A stretch of 64,000 nt of DNA from Amoebidium appalachense. Taxonomy: Eukaryota; Ichthyosporea. A program made the translations under genes and the position numbers. Below, piece after piece: positions 52,561 through 64,000 of the stretch (positions are counted from its first letter, which is position 1; the number at the start of each line of letters is the position of its first letter). Below the pieces are notes generated by a model. That model saw nothing but the letters and a program-made list of their open reading frames with translations, had not been told where the DNA came from and ran no database searches. The stretch lies in the NCBI GenBank assembly GCA_963693365.1, contig CAVNZM010000017.1, positions 2,046,001 to 2,110,000 on the forward strand, in the 5' to 3' direction.

Positions 52561-52639
52561 AAATCGATCGTAGGTATATTGTCCAATAGCGCTTGTTGAA
52601 TAATTTGGTGTCAGCGCACCCGGCGAGCCAGACGAGTAG

Positions 52640-53026
52640 TGCGATTGGCTTCTAATCATGTCGCGTGTTAGGCGCCCCATCGGCCAGCTCGTTTCGCATG
52701 TCAGAGGGCCTTCCGACTTCGAACTTAGGAAGAGTCAACGTACGTTGCCGATGATAGCTATAGCGACCGTTCTTACCTCCGTTACATGGCCGCCAAGCAC
52801 CACCTCGGCCTCCCCACGGACAAAGACGTACTTTGGACTCAGCACATCACTCGCCTCAGCACCCGATACCCGTGGGCCCAGATCCACAACTATGACGTAT
52901 ACGCCCGCACCGTTGCCCACCAGCAGGGTCGGGCTCCGATCGAGTGTCCCAACCTGCTCGCCCAACTCCACCAGGATCTCCTCCTGCCACCCACTCTGCT
53001 CATCCCGGACGCGTGTCAGCGCTGTG
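52640..53026 (+). CDS. Partial ORF, possibly retroelement capsid-like; cut by gap
   Basis: An open frame containing RYMAAKHHLGLPTDKDVLW, ITRLSTRYPWAQIHNYDVYAR and LLLPPTLLIPDACQRC runs into the N gap at 53,027. Tryptophan-rich helices followed by a Cys pair at the end recall nucleocapsid-type ORFs of LTR or DIRS-like elements. This is a weak resemblance; it could be any gene fragment. Confidence 0.3.
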
Positions 53027-53526
53027 NNNNNNNNNNNNNNNNNNNNNNNNNNNNNNNNNNNNNNNNNNNNNNNNNNNNNNNNNNNNNNNNNNNNNNNNNN
53101 NNNNNNNNNNNNNNNNNNNNNNNNNNNNNNNNNNNNNNNNNNNNNNNNNNNNNNNNNNNNNNNNNNNNNNNNNNNNNNNNNNNNNNNNNNNNNNNNNNNN
53201 NNNNNNNNNNNNNNNNNNNNNNNNNNNNNNNNNNNNNNNNNNNNNNNNNNNNNNNNNNNNNNNNNNNNNNNNNNNNNNNNNNNNNNNNNNNNNNNNNNNN
53301 NNNNNNNNNNNNNNNNNNNNNNNNNNNNNNNNNNNNNNNNNNNNNNNNNNNNNNNNNNNNNNNNNNNNNNNNNNNNNNNNNNNNNNNNNNNNNNNNNNNN
53401 NNNNNNNNNNNNNNNNNNNNNNNNNNNNNNNNNNNNNNNNNNNNNNNNNNNNNNNNNNNNNNNNNNNNNNNNNNNNNNNNNNNNNNNNNNNNNNNNNNNN
53501 NNNNNNNNNNNNNNNNNNNNNNNNNN
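53027..53526. other. Scaffold gap, 500 N
   Basis: Exactly 500 N, a conventional placeholder length. Sequence on the two sides need not be adjacent at this distance. Confidence 0.98.
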
Positions 53527-55622
53527 CTCTCTGAAAGCAATTGGTTCTTAGTGATTGGTTTCTATTAGAGATGGATCTGATTTCCGACTGGTCGGAAATC
53601 ATGTATGGATTGGACTTAGAGGAATTTCAGGTATTTATTCGAAGATCAGAATAAATTCAGTTCAGTCGTGTCTAAACATTGATGTCTGTTGTGTACACTG
53701 CTCCGATCGTTCCGTGTTTTGTTGTTGTGTGTGTCTGTGGTGTTTTCACACTGCACCACTGTGTCTCTGCTTACATCCTAAATACTTATAGAATTTAACA
53801 GTTCTGAAACGATTATAGGCATGTGCCATGACATGGATGGGGGTGTTCCCCGGCCCTTAGGGCCACGGATGGCCTGGTTTAGGGCGCAGGGCAGGACCAC
53901 GTCAGCTGGGACAGCCGACCAATAGAATTCTAATTAGTGTGTAGGATAGATCGTAGGAGGACTTAGGAATGTGATTGTTCGGGCAGAAGCCCTTTTGTAA
54001 GTATTGGCAAGGTTTGATAGTGTATGTTGCCAAACGTATTTATATATTTAGATGTAGAAGAAAGGGGGGAGGGAGGGGGGGGGAGGATAGTATGAAATGT
54101 AGATTTAGACTCTGCGGTGCCACTAGGGGGAGGGTGAGGGGTGAGACATGGATAAATATATTAGTTGAGTAGATCGACTTAGCTCGTGCAGGCGCACGAT
54201 AAAAGTAGATCGGAATGTTTGGAATGTGGCATCGTAGGGGGCCAGGTGATGATGATCTTTGAGGGCACGGCCTTGATGGCCTCAGTGGTAACTTAGTGTG
54301 ATTCCGTACGGATCTAAGTTTGCCCGTCGGAGCCTGGTCTGAATAAACTTTACCGTTTTTCTGTACACGTTCGTTCCTTTTCGTGTGTGTACACTTAGTA
54401 GAGTGCCGCGTCTCTAGTACACATACATTAGGTTACGACAGTTAGCGTTCACTGTGCAGTGAAGATACCGACGTTTAACTGTTTGGCAACTTAAAGAAGA
54501 CTTAATCTTATCTGCTTTTTTGAAACCAATAGTATATCCATCTCGCTTCCCACCCAACTCAAAGAAGAGTTCATACGTATACACAGTTTCAAGCCCCTTT
54601 AAGCGTGCAGTTAGTTAGAGTAGTATACACGCAAGGGCGTAGTACGACAGTGAGACTGAGCCAAGCATGCTTTCCTGACCAGTGTCCTCTACCAGAAATA
54701 TACCAAATACCATTTGTGCACCCCGCGCCTACACGGGGTGCAGTGTCATACTTGAACGAACACATGCATAACACTGAAACTCATCCTCGGTTTAACGTCG
54801 TACAGGCACAACGGTTGCCAGGGCGCTTTTTTAAACGAAATATCTTTCCCCTGAAGTGTTTGTCTTTCTGCTGCAGGTAAGATAAGATAACACAATCCTT
54901 TAGTGGCCTCTAAGAGCCCCTGACTCAGTTACTGCAGTTACAAGGCAAAATGTTTATAATAAATACTCTGACCAAAGGGCGCATGTGTACCAGTTTACTC
55001 GTGTGTGTCTCAAGGCGTGCACACAAGCACATATTTGAACGGTACACATTTACTGTGGGTCAGCACACACAGGCAGATTCAAGCAACCCTGGGCCCCTCG
55101 TGATCAGCATTCGCGTTCAGTTGAGCGCAACACGCGCACACAAAGATATGGGTGTGCACATGCACAAGCACGACTATGATGTCAACGCCGTGGTCCCCAC
55201 ACACACACCGTTGACTCTGGCAAGTACACCCATATGGGCAGGCCTAGACGACACGCGCTGCCCAATAATAGTACCCACCCAGGCACTGATTCCAGCCACC
55301 TGCACCAAGGAAGGGCCTGGTAAGATCTTCACAAACTCTTGGCAAGCTCTCTCAACCTGTAAATTCTGTCTCAGGCACGCACTTACTATTTGCTTATGCA
55401 CGGCTTTACATGTAGTGGTCGTACGGGTTTTCGGTATTGGTGAGTGGTCATCGAGTTTCTATCGGGCAAACAGGAGAAGAGCTTTGTTTCTTTCAAAAAG
55501 AGCTTTGTTTCTTTGCTTTTATGGTACAGTGAAACTGTACATACTGTACACACCGTCATGCATGAGAGCAAGAGCGAGGGTGGTGGTGGGGGGGGGGGGG
55601 GGGGGGGGGGGGGAGAGAGAGC

Positions 55623-55656
<34 letters not shown>

Positions 55657-56932
55657 AGGAGGAGGGGGGGGGGGAGAGACAAAGAGAGAGTGAGAGAGAG
55701 AGAAAGAGAGAGGGAGAGGGAGGGAGAGAGACAGCGAGAGAGAGAGAGAGGAGGTGGTGGTGGGAGAGAGACAGAGAGAGAGTGAGAGAGAGAGAGAGGA
55801 AGAGAGGGGGGAGAGGGAGACAGAGAGAGAGAGAGAGAGGGCCTACTCGCGCTTTTTACCTTCCATAAAAGGTGCAATATAAACCCCCGCATCGCCTATT
55901 GGTCAACTGTCCCAACCATTGCATTAGTCTGAACCATGTACACGCTTGATCTATTCGCTCCTGTTTTGCGCACAGGTCAAATATTTCAGTATTACGTCAC
56001 CTTTACATAGTCTGGCCCCCTTTAGATCCGTTTCGCCCCATTTCGCGGCCCGGGTACCATATCAGGAGCGGGCAATTTTTGAATTCTCCCTCCCCGGCCC
56101 CGCCGGGGAAAATTTGAGGTTTTTGGACCTCAAAGAAGTCAAATCCTGCAAAATCCACTACCGGGAGGCCAAAAAGGGTGATTTTACAAAAAAGGAGGGA
56201 CATACATGAAAAAGAGAAAATGGGCGAGTTCAGTGGGCTGCCGATAAGTATATTTCGTGCTGGGCCGGTATACATGCTGCCGTGGTTGTTGCTGTAGACG
56301 GCAGTATGGCATCGCATGTGTCACGTGACCTGCACGTGAATGCGACCATGTGCAGGCACTGAGTCTAGGGGGATTTGTATGTGTGTTTTGGAGCACCGAC
56401 AAGGCAGAGCCAGGGTGAGGGATGTGTAAACATGGAGTTTAGGGAGATCGTGCTGCTATTGTAACATGTGCACAAAACAGCCACGTGCACCGGCACACTC
56501 CGGTGTACAGAACAATAATATGCACATGCGTCACTGTAATATCATGTATGCGCATGCCGCACAAGGTTTAGGAGACCACCACAGTATATACTATTTTCTT
56601 TTGGTTGATATCCATGTAGGAATGGTGTGTTGCAGTTGTCATGATCAGCCTGAGGCAGGCACGTGCACTCACTGAATCACTAGAACTCATGAATAAAAAA
56701 TACATTCGCTAAAAACGGCAAGGTAAATTTGGGGCCAAGCTATTATTTCCCCCTTTTAAACGTTTTTTTAGCTCCAAGAACTTCGACGCCAAAATTTCTA
56801 TATTTGGCCATCGTATATGATAATGAACACGTGTACTTAAATTAAAGTAGTTATATAAATATGAGCGGCCCGTTACAAATACAGTGACGAAAAACAGTGA
56901 CCCACGAGCAGTTTTTCTTTCTATCCCCCCCC

Positions 56933-56963
<31 letters not shown>

Positions 56964-57185
56964 ACACACACCAGACACACACACCACCACCACGGTGACC
57001 ACCACCACCACCACCACCACCACTCACCCCTTAAAAAAACCACACACATACGTGCACGTGTACACACACACACAGAACACCACCACCACCTCCACTGGAC
57101 CCCATTTCCTCGTTGTTTTCTTAAGCCTTCAGACCAGTCCTGCACACTGGAGTTAAACAATTGAATTCACCTAGGCTGACATGCA
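53527..57185. other. No supported gene; repeats and possible LTR-like sequence
   Basis: Ordinary DNA with a few moderate ORFs (54,605-54,880 and 54,950-55,450) that do not look like known proteins. CTGAATAAACTTTACC near 54,340 could be a poly(A) site of a decayed element. 55,585-55,840 is a G tract followed by a long GA-rich block. 56,925-57,100 is a C tract followed by CA and CCA repeats. Confidence 0.5.
55612..55838 (+). repeat. (GA)n-rich block
   Basis: About 225 bases of purine-only GA and GGA repeats after a 23-base G tract. Confidence 0.9.
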
Positions 57186-57701
57186 TCCACCCCCGCCTTC
57201 CACTTCCCCTCCCCCCCACCCCCTCCCCCCACCCCCCCCACCCCCACCCCCTCCCCCTCGATGAAGAAGGGCCCCCGTAAGCCTTGGGGGGGGGGGGGGG
57301 GGAGGGGGGGGGAGAGGGGGGAAGGGGGGAGCTCTTGAGCCTCCGGGTAGGGAAGTGGGGTCCGGGGATCCGGAGAGGAGGGGGGGGGGGGGGGGGGGAA
57401 GGGGCATATAATATTGGGCCTAGATATCATAGTATGGGGCCCCGGGGGAGGGGGAGAGGTGGGGGGGGGGGAGGGGGGAGGATCCACGGGAAAGACCTTT
57501 AGGTGCATGTTCTTATTTATACCCCCTTCGAATCATCCCCCCTCTCCCCCCCCCCCCCCCCCTGAGTGCAGGCCGTGACGTAGCTACGATAACCCTGCAG
57601 AAGGCAACAAAAATGTATTAATTACTAGCACTATACATGTGTTCATAGTGCAGCTTGCACCACGTATATCTCAGCAACTTTAAAGTAGTCACAAAGTTTA
57701 G
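57186..57701. repeat. Left copy of a ~0.5-kb direct repeat
   Basis: It begins in C-rich sequence and contains GGGGCATATAATATTGGGCC, GATCCACGGGAAAGACC and GAGTGCAGGCCGTGACGTAG, ending at GTTTAG (57,701). The same sequence in the same orientation is found at 63,523-64,000. Outside homopolymers the two copies differ at only a few positions. Confidence 0.92.
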
Positions 57702-58286
57702 TTATTTTCATTATTTTCATTGCTCTGAACTCTATACTCTGAAATGATCACCGTGCATGTGCCGCAAGATAACAACCCTATATGTGTGCAGCTGCTGCCT
57801 GCAGGTTAGACTCGCTGAAAAGACAATTGTCAGTGTGCATCCGACGCTTGCAGCTGCAGCTAGCCTCTGCAACATTAATACTTGCCAAGTGAATGCTCTT
57901 ACACTTGATCATCATTCACTCAAAAAACCGAGGACCGACAGATTAAATATTAATGTCGATCCGAATGATCAGCAAGTGTCTATGCGTACTACTATATATA
58001 CACACACGTAAAATGCGAAGCTATCAGTTACAAGGCACACCTGCTGCACTGGCACACATACACATACACACCGGCAGATCGATGCTGTCAAAATTTACTT
58101 TCATGTACTTCGTAGGTCCGACACAGGTGCACATGAACACGTACATATGTACAAGCCGCGCACACACCACACCACACATACACACACACACACACACACT
58201 CACACACACACACGCACACACGCACACACGCACACACGCACACACGCACGCACGCACGCACACACACACACACACGCACGCACGCG

Positions 58287-58350
<64 letters not shown>

Positions 58351-58786
58351 ACACACACACACACACACACATCACTGGGTGCGCTCGCTGGGGATTAGTT
58401 TTTTGGCACGCTGTTGACTTTATCGTGTGTTTATTATTTGCTATTTATTGCCAGCGGCCAACATTTAAAAATATACTATATACCTAAAAATAGATACTGA
58501 CTACGGCCAGCAGACATTATACACCTTCCAGGACACATTAACACCAATAGTCTAACACACCATACTCTCGATCACAAAGAATTCCTAACAAACAGAGAAA
58601 AGTGCAAAGGCTCTGTACTATTTATTACTCAGATTCTAAATTTTAATTCTTTACAGTAAACTGGAATGAAAGCTAGCCCCCCCCCCCCCCCCCCCCCCTC
58701 CCCCCTAACATGACTGTACGAAGAACAGGTATAACTTGAAGCACTACAACACATATGAGATCCGTTACATTGTGTACATTCCAATA
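57702..58786. other. Non-coding spacer with CA/CG repeats
   Basis: No gene is supported. 58,170-58,372 is a CA repeat with interspersed CACG units; 58,680-58,698 is a C tract. Confidence 0.6.
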
Positions 58787-60445
58787 TTAGACACTAGTTT
58801 GGCTACTCTGACTACTCTGAGATCCTGATTGGCTGCCTGCAGACTTGCGGCCACGATTACTTTGCTTTCGATCGTGCCATTGCAGCTGCGTCTCTCCAGC
58901 AGGTGGCAACGCCAGGCCCAGCACAGCAGATGCACGAGAAGGGGGTGGGAACTGCCCACCAGCCGAGGGCTGGCCCACATGGCCCAAGTAAGGATGGGGA
59001 CCGGCGCGGCAGTAGCCCAGGCATGGGGAAGGCAGGGCCGGGCTGAGGCGGCATGATGCCCCACGGTGGGGGCCAGCCATGTGGGTGGTGCGGGCCTGGA
59101 TGGGGTGCAGGGGGCATGTGCGGCACATGGCCCTGCTGCATGTCAAGCGCGGGTGCTGGTGGCATGGCATCCTGATTGGCTGCAACCCAACGTGGGCAGC
59201 TCTTGGCCCGATTGGAGCCGGGGCAGCCCTTGCCCTGGCGGCCACACGTCTTGCAGGTCTTGGGGGCTCTCTGGGGTGGCTGCATAGGAGGGGGCACCGG
59301 CAAATCCATCTGCAGGGGCCCCTCAGGGCCAATGTTGCGATGCTTTTGCCCACTAGCATGGGCAAGGGCCGCTCACGCTGCGCCCCTGCATCGACACCGT
59401 CTGGAACAGGGAGGGGTGGCAAGGGGGCAGGCCGTATGGTTGCTGGCACAGCGTCTGCCCTCTCCTCGCGCATACGCTTGCGGTGATCTGCCAGGCCCTC
59501 GTGTGTGGAGCGCTGTGCATGTGCCGTCTGCCAGGTCTTCCACTTGTCGAAATGCTTCTTGATGTAGGCCGCATCCTTCATGTAGATTCCCCCAGCCACA
59601 GAGGCAGCCTTGTTGAAGTCTTGGGCCAAAGCCTCGAACAGCTGGCCGTTGGGCTTTGCATGTGCCTTGTAGGTGCCCAGGAGCAGCGTGCTGAATAGCT
59701 TGCGCTCCTGAGGGGTAAGCACCGGAAGGAAGGGGATGGCCACATGTTGCTTCTGCGCCAGGAACTGTAGTCGCCCCTCAGTGCAGGGTCCGGCTGTGGT
59801 GCACCACGCGCCACCTGGTTGCCCCCCCCATGGCAGCACCGTCACCCTCCTCGACCTCACAGTCCTCTGGCCCGCCCATCACGCCATTGGCTGCAGGCTC
59901 GATGTTATCAGACGGAGGTGGGGGTGCGGGCACCGCAACTGGCTCCTGCGCCGGGGCATTGGCCACACAGGAGAGCGGGGCAAAGTTGAAGTACTCCTCC
60001 GGTAGCTTGTAGCAGCCTACGGGTACCCACTGGGGGTCGAGGTGATGGCCGTACAGCATCAGCGCCAGTGCCTCCATGTCGTCAACAATCCAGGGGCTGT
60101 AGTGGGGGGCCCCGATGCTGACCCAGGCGGGCGGTAGTGTGCACGCAGGTTGTGGCGGTGGCGCCTATTGGACATGGTGGCGTCCAGCAGGCGCAGCGAC
60201 ATGCGTGTGGCCCCAAAGTGGGTGGCCAGGGGGTTGTGCACTGCCCCCTCCACCTCGTTGGTGCCCCGGATGCAGCGGTAGCGCATGAGCCCATCTGCGT
60301 CGGCAGTGGTCTCGTAGTAGAGGGGCAGGCCGGGGGGTCCGACAGACAGCCATTTTGGGCGTGTTCGAGCAGCGACTGTGGGGGCACAAGCAAACATCAG
60401 AGAGATGGGTGGGTGGTGGTGGTGGTAGTGTGTGTGTATGTGTGT

Positions 60446-60476
<31 letters not shown>

Positions 60477-60554
60477 GGGGGGAGGGGTTGCTAAGGAAAA
60501 AAACGAGCAGGGAAAGGCAAAAAACAACTGGCTAGGCAGCAAGGGCCGTGCGGG

Positions 60555-60610
<56 letters not shown>

Positions 60611-61189
60611 TGTGTGTGTGTATGTTTGGGGGGGGAGGGGGGGGGGGGGGGGAGGCTAGGGTGTGCGTGTGTGTGCAGATGAACCAAGGATGACAAATAA
60701 GCGAAGAATCTTTTCTGTGGTGGTGGAGTTGTTGGGCGCCTGCAGGGGGAGGGGGGGGGGGGGATGTTGCCTCGAGTCTTTCAAAGCCATCCTTCTTGAA
60801 CAGAGGCTTGCCATCCGGTCCGGGCGGCACATCCTTGTAGGTGTTTTTGAACTCCACCAGCCGCGAGACCAGCGTGTATGGGTCGGGAATAACCCGCCGG
60901 ATGCGCTCCATGAAGTAGCTCAGGTCGCCGCCCTTGAGCTCGGTTTCAATGTCGATGCCCTTCTGCTCCAGCACCCCCTGTGAGGCAGGATGCCAATATT
61001 AATTTACTACGCACACTGCAATTTGGGTTTGGTAGACTTTGATACCTGCCGTTATTGTAGGACCCCTCCCCCTCCACCCCCCCCCATCTTCTCCCCCAAC
61101 ACAAGTAAAAAATGCATGTGGCTATTTCCCCCCACAACCCTACATTATTTCTCTCTAGGCATATGAATAACCCCCACTCTCCTCCCCCC

Positions 61190-61225
<36 letters not shown>

Positions 61226-62838
61226 TTGCCCCCCTCTCTCTGAGGCTCAGGCTCTCTCTCTTCCCTCAGAAGTTTTGTCGAAGGTGTGCATGGTTGTGGG
61301 TGGAATGGTGAGTGTGTGCTAACGAGTGTATGTGTGTGTGCGCGTCAGTCACGCATGTTGTTGTTGCCGTTTTTTTTATTTTTATTTTTTATTTTTTATT
61401 TTGGGGGGGGGGGGGGGGGGGGGCACCCACATGTCCGTAATCCCTCATTCCACACAAATATTGCCTCGCGAGTGAGCGTGCGTACTCAGCCCTGCGGGGG
61501 TGTGACTGTACGTGCCGTCCGCCGTGTTTGCAATGGAGTGGAAGGCGTCATTCAGCACAGTCTGCCACACCACCTCCCCAGGCGGTGCCTGGCCCAACAT
61601 GCCCTCTCTGGGAGCTGCCTCGGGTCCCCCTGGGGCTGCCTCAAGGCCCCCGGGGCTGCCTGGGGGTCCTGGGGGGGTGCCTGTGGGCCGGCAAGGGGTT
61701 GCTGCTGCTCGGCAGGGGGAGGACGGCAGGGGGAGGGGCTGGGTCAGGGACCACCGGCACCTCGGCACCTGGGTCCGGTGGGGGCTGAATGGGCCGTAGC
61801 CACTGCAGGTGCACCATCAGCTCAAAGGGCGGCGGGCCCAGCTCTCCCAGGGTCTTGCCCTTGTCGGGGCCAAAGGGCACCTGCATGGCCGGCGACAGCA
61901 CCTGATCCACCCGCACCACTGCATGCTTCTTGCCCACCTTCATGCCCCCCAGCGCTCCGGCTGCACAGCCAGCACCACCCCGGTGGCTGCTGCAGCATGT
62001 GGGCCCCGCCGGGGCACAATCTCAACCCCTTCACCGAGTGCCTTTGCATGAAGCCGCGCTGCATGTCATAGAGGGAAGCAAAAAACTCAGCCAAAAAGCC
62101 ACAGCACCAACGTTTTTCTCTTCGCTCCACAAAAATCAAATGCATATTCCTTAGCAACCCCCTTCCCCCCCCCCCCCTTCTCCCTCCCCCCCCCCCTCTC
62201 CCAGTGCCCAGCTTGTGTGGCACTTGCACGTGTTAACAGTGCTATAGCCCCCCCCCCCCCCCCCCCCCCCCCCCCCCACCACCACCACCACCACCAATCA
62301 CCCCCTCCTTTGATAGCCACCCGACACCCAGCATAACACAACTGGAACACTGGCCCATGTGGTCAGCCACCCCCCCCCCCCCCCCCCCCCTCCTCCCCCT
62401 CCCCCTCTCCTCTGGGGGGCCCACAATCTTTCTATATCTGGCATAAGCACATAAGCACTGGGGCAAAAAGCAGGTGGGATACACACCTGACAGGTTTGGC
62501 CTATCGACCACGGCCGAGTAGACCTGCAGGGACGCATATGCATCAAGGGCAGCGTAGGTGGCCTGCACCTCTGATAGCGGCTCGTGCCAGTTGGAGCATC
62601 GAACAAGTGCCGGCTTGGGCAGCTTCTTGCCTATGACCTGGGCAGTGATGTCGGCCAAGCCCCGGGCCGCAGAGGTGATAGCTGCACGGGCATAGCAGAA
62701 CCGGCCCAGCTCCAGATAGCTGGCCACAGGGGTGCCGTAGTCCTTGTTGAGGTGGGCCGAGTCCGTGCCGATCTGCTTGCCCACCTTGATGATGCTGGGG
62801 TCCCTAAGCAGCGCAATCAGCTCGTCCACCAGCCGCGC
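58787..62838 (-). pseudogene. Decayed gene: 3'-5' exonuclease, RGTN block, zinc knuckle
   Basis: Coding blocks in sense order. (1) 62,838-62,487: DEDDy exonuclease, with IIKVGKQIGTDSAHLN (Exo II) and YAALDAYASLQVY (Exo III, Y...D). The Exo I D.E motif is not visible. (2) 62,100-61,640: GEGVEIVPRR, GVVLAVQPERWG and KVGKKHAVVRVDQVLSPAMQ lie in three different frames. (3) 60,977-60,770: GIDIETELKGGDLSYFMERI, GKPLFKKDGFE. (4) 60,375-58,787: RYRCIRGTNEVEG and YFNFAPLSC; then LTPQERKLFSTLLLGTYKAH, KHFDKWKTWQ and a knuckle CKTCGRQGKGCPG. From memory, RGTN..EG..H blocks occur with exonuclease domains in large fungal and algal proteins of unknown function. Several frame changes make this a pseudogene, or reflect local sequence errors. 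It sits between direct repeats, suggesting a mobile unit. Confidence 0.6.
62487..62838 (-). other. DEDDy 3'-5' exonuclease domain fragment
   Basis: About 117 codons from RLVDELIALL to RPNLSG with a GTGTGT donor. GLADITAQVIGKKLPKP, SNWHEPLS and YAALDAYAS are typical of the WRN/RNase D exonuclease fold. The upstream third of the domain is missing or lies beyond the GC-rich block. Confidence 0.75.
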
Positions 62839-62859
62839 GGGCGGGCGTGGTTGGGGCCC

Positions 62860-63560
62860 ATGCGTGCCAAGGGAAGATGTACACGGCCCGTGCGGGGCAA
62901 CGCAGCGGCAAACCTGGACCGCGCCGGCCCACCCGAAGACCCACCGCAGCCAGCCCCACCACGCGGGCGCGCCCCCCAGGCGGCACGAAGGCCGCGAGCC
63001 ACCACCGCCCCCGGCAGCGGGACACCGGCAGGGAGGGCCGGCAGCCCAGCCCAGGCAGACCGCCGCACGCACCAGCGCAGCCCGCGACGGACGGGGCAGG
63101 CCGGGCAGGGGACACGCCACAAACGCCCGGCGGCAGCACCGACGAAGAAGGCCGGGCCCGCGAGCGCCGCGGGGCAGAGAGCGCGACACGGCAACCCGGG
63201 GCGCAGCCCAAACCGCGCCCGGACCGGGGCCGCACGGGAGAGGGCACCCGAGCAGCCAGCAGCGCCCCACCACAGCCCCACGAGACCAGGCCCACACAAC
63301 CCCCCCCCCCCCCCCAAACCCAGGCCCACAACCCCCCCCCCCCCCAAACCCCCCCCCCCCCCCCAAACCCAGGCCCACAACCCCCAGGCCCCCCCCCCAA
63401 ACCCCCCCCCCCCCACCCAGACCACCCCCCCCCCCCCCAACCCGACACACCCCCCCCCGCCCCCCCCACCCAGGCACGCCCCCCACAGGGCCCCGCCCCG
63501 GCGAGCGGACCAGGCGACCACCACCCCCGCCCCACTCCCTCCCCCCACCCCCTCCCCCCA
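62860..63560. other. Very GC-rich block of foreign-looking composition
   Basis: About 75-80% GC without the CA/TG repeats typical of the rest of the window. 63,300-63,420 repeats the pattern C(n)AAACCCAGGCCCACAA. All six frames are open for long distances because stop codons are rare at this composition; none shows protein-like order. Confidence 0.6.
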
Positions 63561-64000
63561 CCCCCCACCCCCACCCCTCCCCCCGAGAAGAAGGGCCCGA
63601 AGCGGGGGGGGGGGGGGGGGGGAAGGGGAGAGGGGGAGCTCTGAGCCTCGGGTAGGGAAGTGGGGTCGGGGATGGAGAGGGAGGGGGGGGGGGGGGGGGA
63701 AGGGGCATATAATATTGGGCCTAGATATCATAGTATGGGGCCCCGGGGGAGGGAGAGGTGGGGGGGGGGGAGGGGGGAGGATCCACGGGAAAGACCTTTA
63801 GGTGCATGTTCTTATTTATACCCCCTTCGAATCATCCCCCTCTCCCCCCCCCCTCCCCCCTGAGTGCAGGCCGTGACGTAGCTACGATAACCCTGCAGAA
63901 GGCAACAAAAATGTATTAATTACTAGCACTATACATGTGTTCATAGTGCAGCTTGCACCACGTATGATCTCAGCAACTTTAAAGTAGTCACAAAGTTTAG
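63523..64000. repeat. Right copy of the direct repeat (runs off the window)
   Basis: Same sequence and orientation as 57,186-57,701. Near its left end it lacks single bases at several doublets relative to the left copy (CTTGAGCCTCCGG versus CTGAGCCTCGG), while the part after about 63,700 is almost identical. The window ends inside or at the end of the repeat. Confidence 0.92.

Noticed and set aside
52658-53602. ORFs reported across the N block
   Set aside because: Most of their length is undetermined sequence.
54605-55693. ORFs of 91 and 247 codons
   Set aside because: No recognisable domain, no supported splice partners, and the second runs into a GA repeat.
58024-58417. CA-repeat ORFs on both strands
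   Set aside because: Dinucleotide repeat artefacts.
62804-63801. Long ORFs in six frames of the GC-rich block
   Set aside because: Stop codons are scarce at about 78% GC; only the exonuclease segment below 62,838 has protein-like motifs.

Overview
This is nuclear DNA from an intron-rich eukaryote, probably a free-living protist or microalga; the sequence does not allow a firmer assignment. Supporting signs are GT-AG introns with CTAAC-type branch sites, split codons across exons, a mitochondrial copper chaperone, an ARID chromatin protein, a shuffled extracellular protein, and piggyBac and LINE elements. Introns and intergenic DNA are packed with C/G homopolymers, (CA)n/(TG)n and (CT)n/(GA)n. 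Nearly all long open frames in those tracts are artefacts. All exon models below were joined by hand from splice sites and reading phase.

Layout. 1-4,834: repeats only. 4,835-10,028, minus strand: SCO1, seven exons plus an unresolved 5' exon near 10,800. 10,900-12,389: divergent intergenic region. 12,390-27,638, plus strand: an 18-exon gene (949 codons) with an ARID domain split over exons 5-8 and a helical C-terminal half, resembling SWI1/BAF250-type SWI/SNF subunits. It carries a foldback element and several duplicated exon-intron junctions in its introns. 28,864-45,352, minus strand and convergent with the previous gene: a 22-exon gene (2,374 aa) for a secreted mosaic protein. It has a signal peptide, four copies of a ~235-residue domain I do not recognise, Pro/Thr-rich linkers, an SdrD/CNA-B-like domain, two F5/8C (fucolectin-like) domains, three PAN/apple-like domains, two tetrabasic sites and EGF domains.

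45,960-53,026 is transposon territory: LINE fragments in both orientations and an intact 677-aa piggyBac-type ORF whose third catalytic Asp seems replaced. A 500-N scaffold gap follows (53,027-53,526), so the two sides may not be truly adjacent. 53,527-57,185 has no gene I can support. 57,186-64,000 holds a decayed minus-strand gene with a DEDDy 3'-5' exonuclease domain, an RGTNEVEG block and a zinc knuckle, bracketed by two direct repeats of about 0.5 kb; it looks like a mobile or segmentally duplicated unit.

The three host genes have unrelated roles: cytochrome oxidase assembly, chromatin, and cell surface or matrix. The most striking shared property is in their introns: C-tracts sit a few bases downstream of many 5' splice sites on the sense strand.
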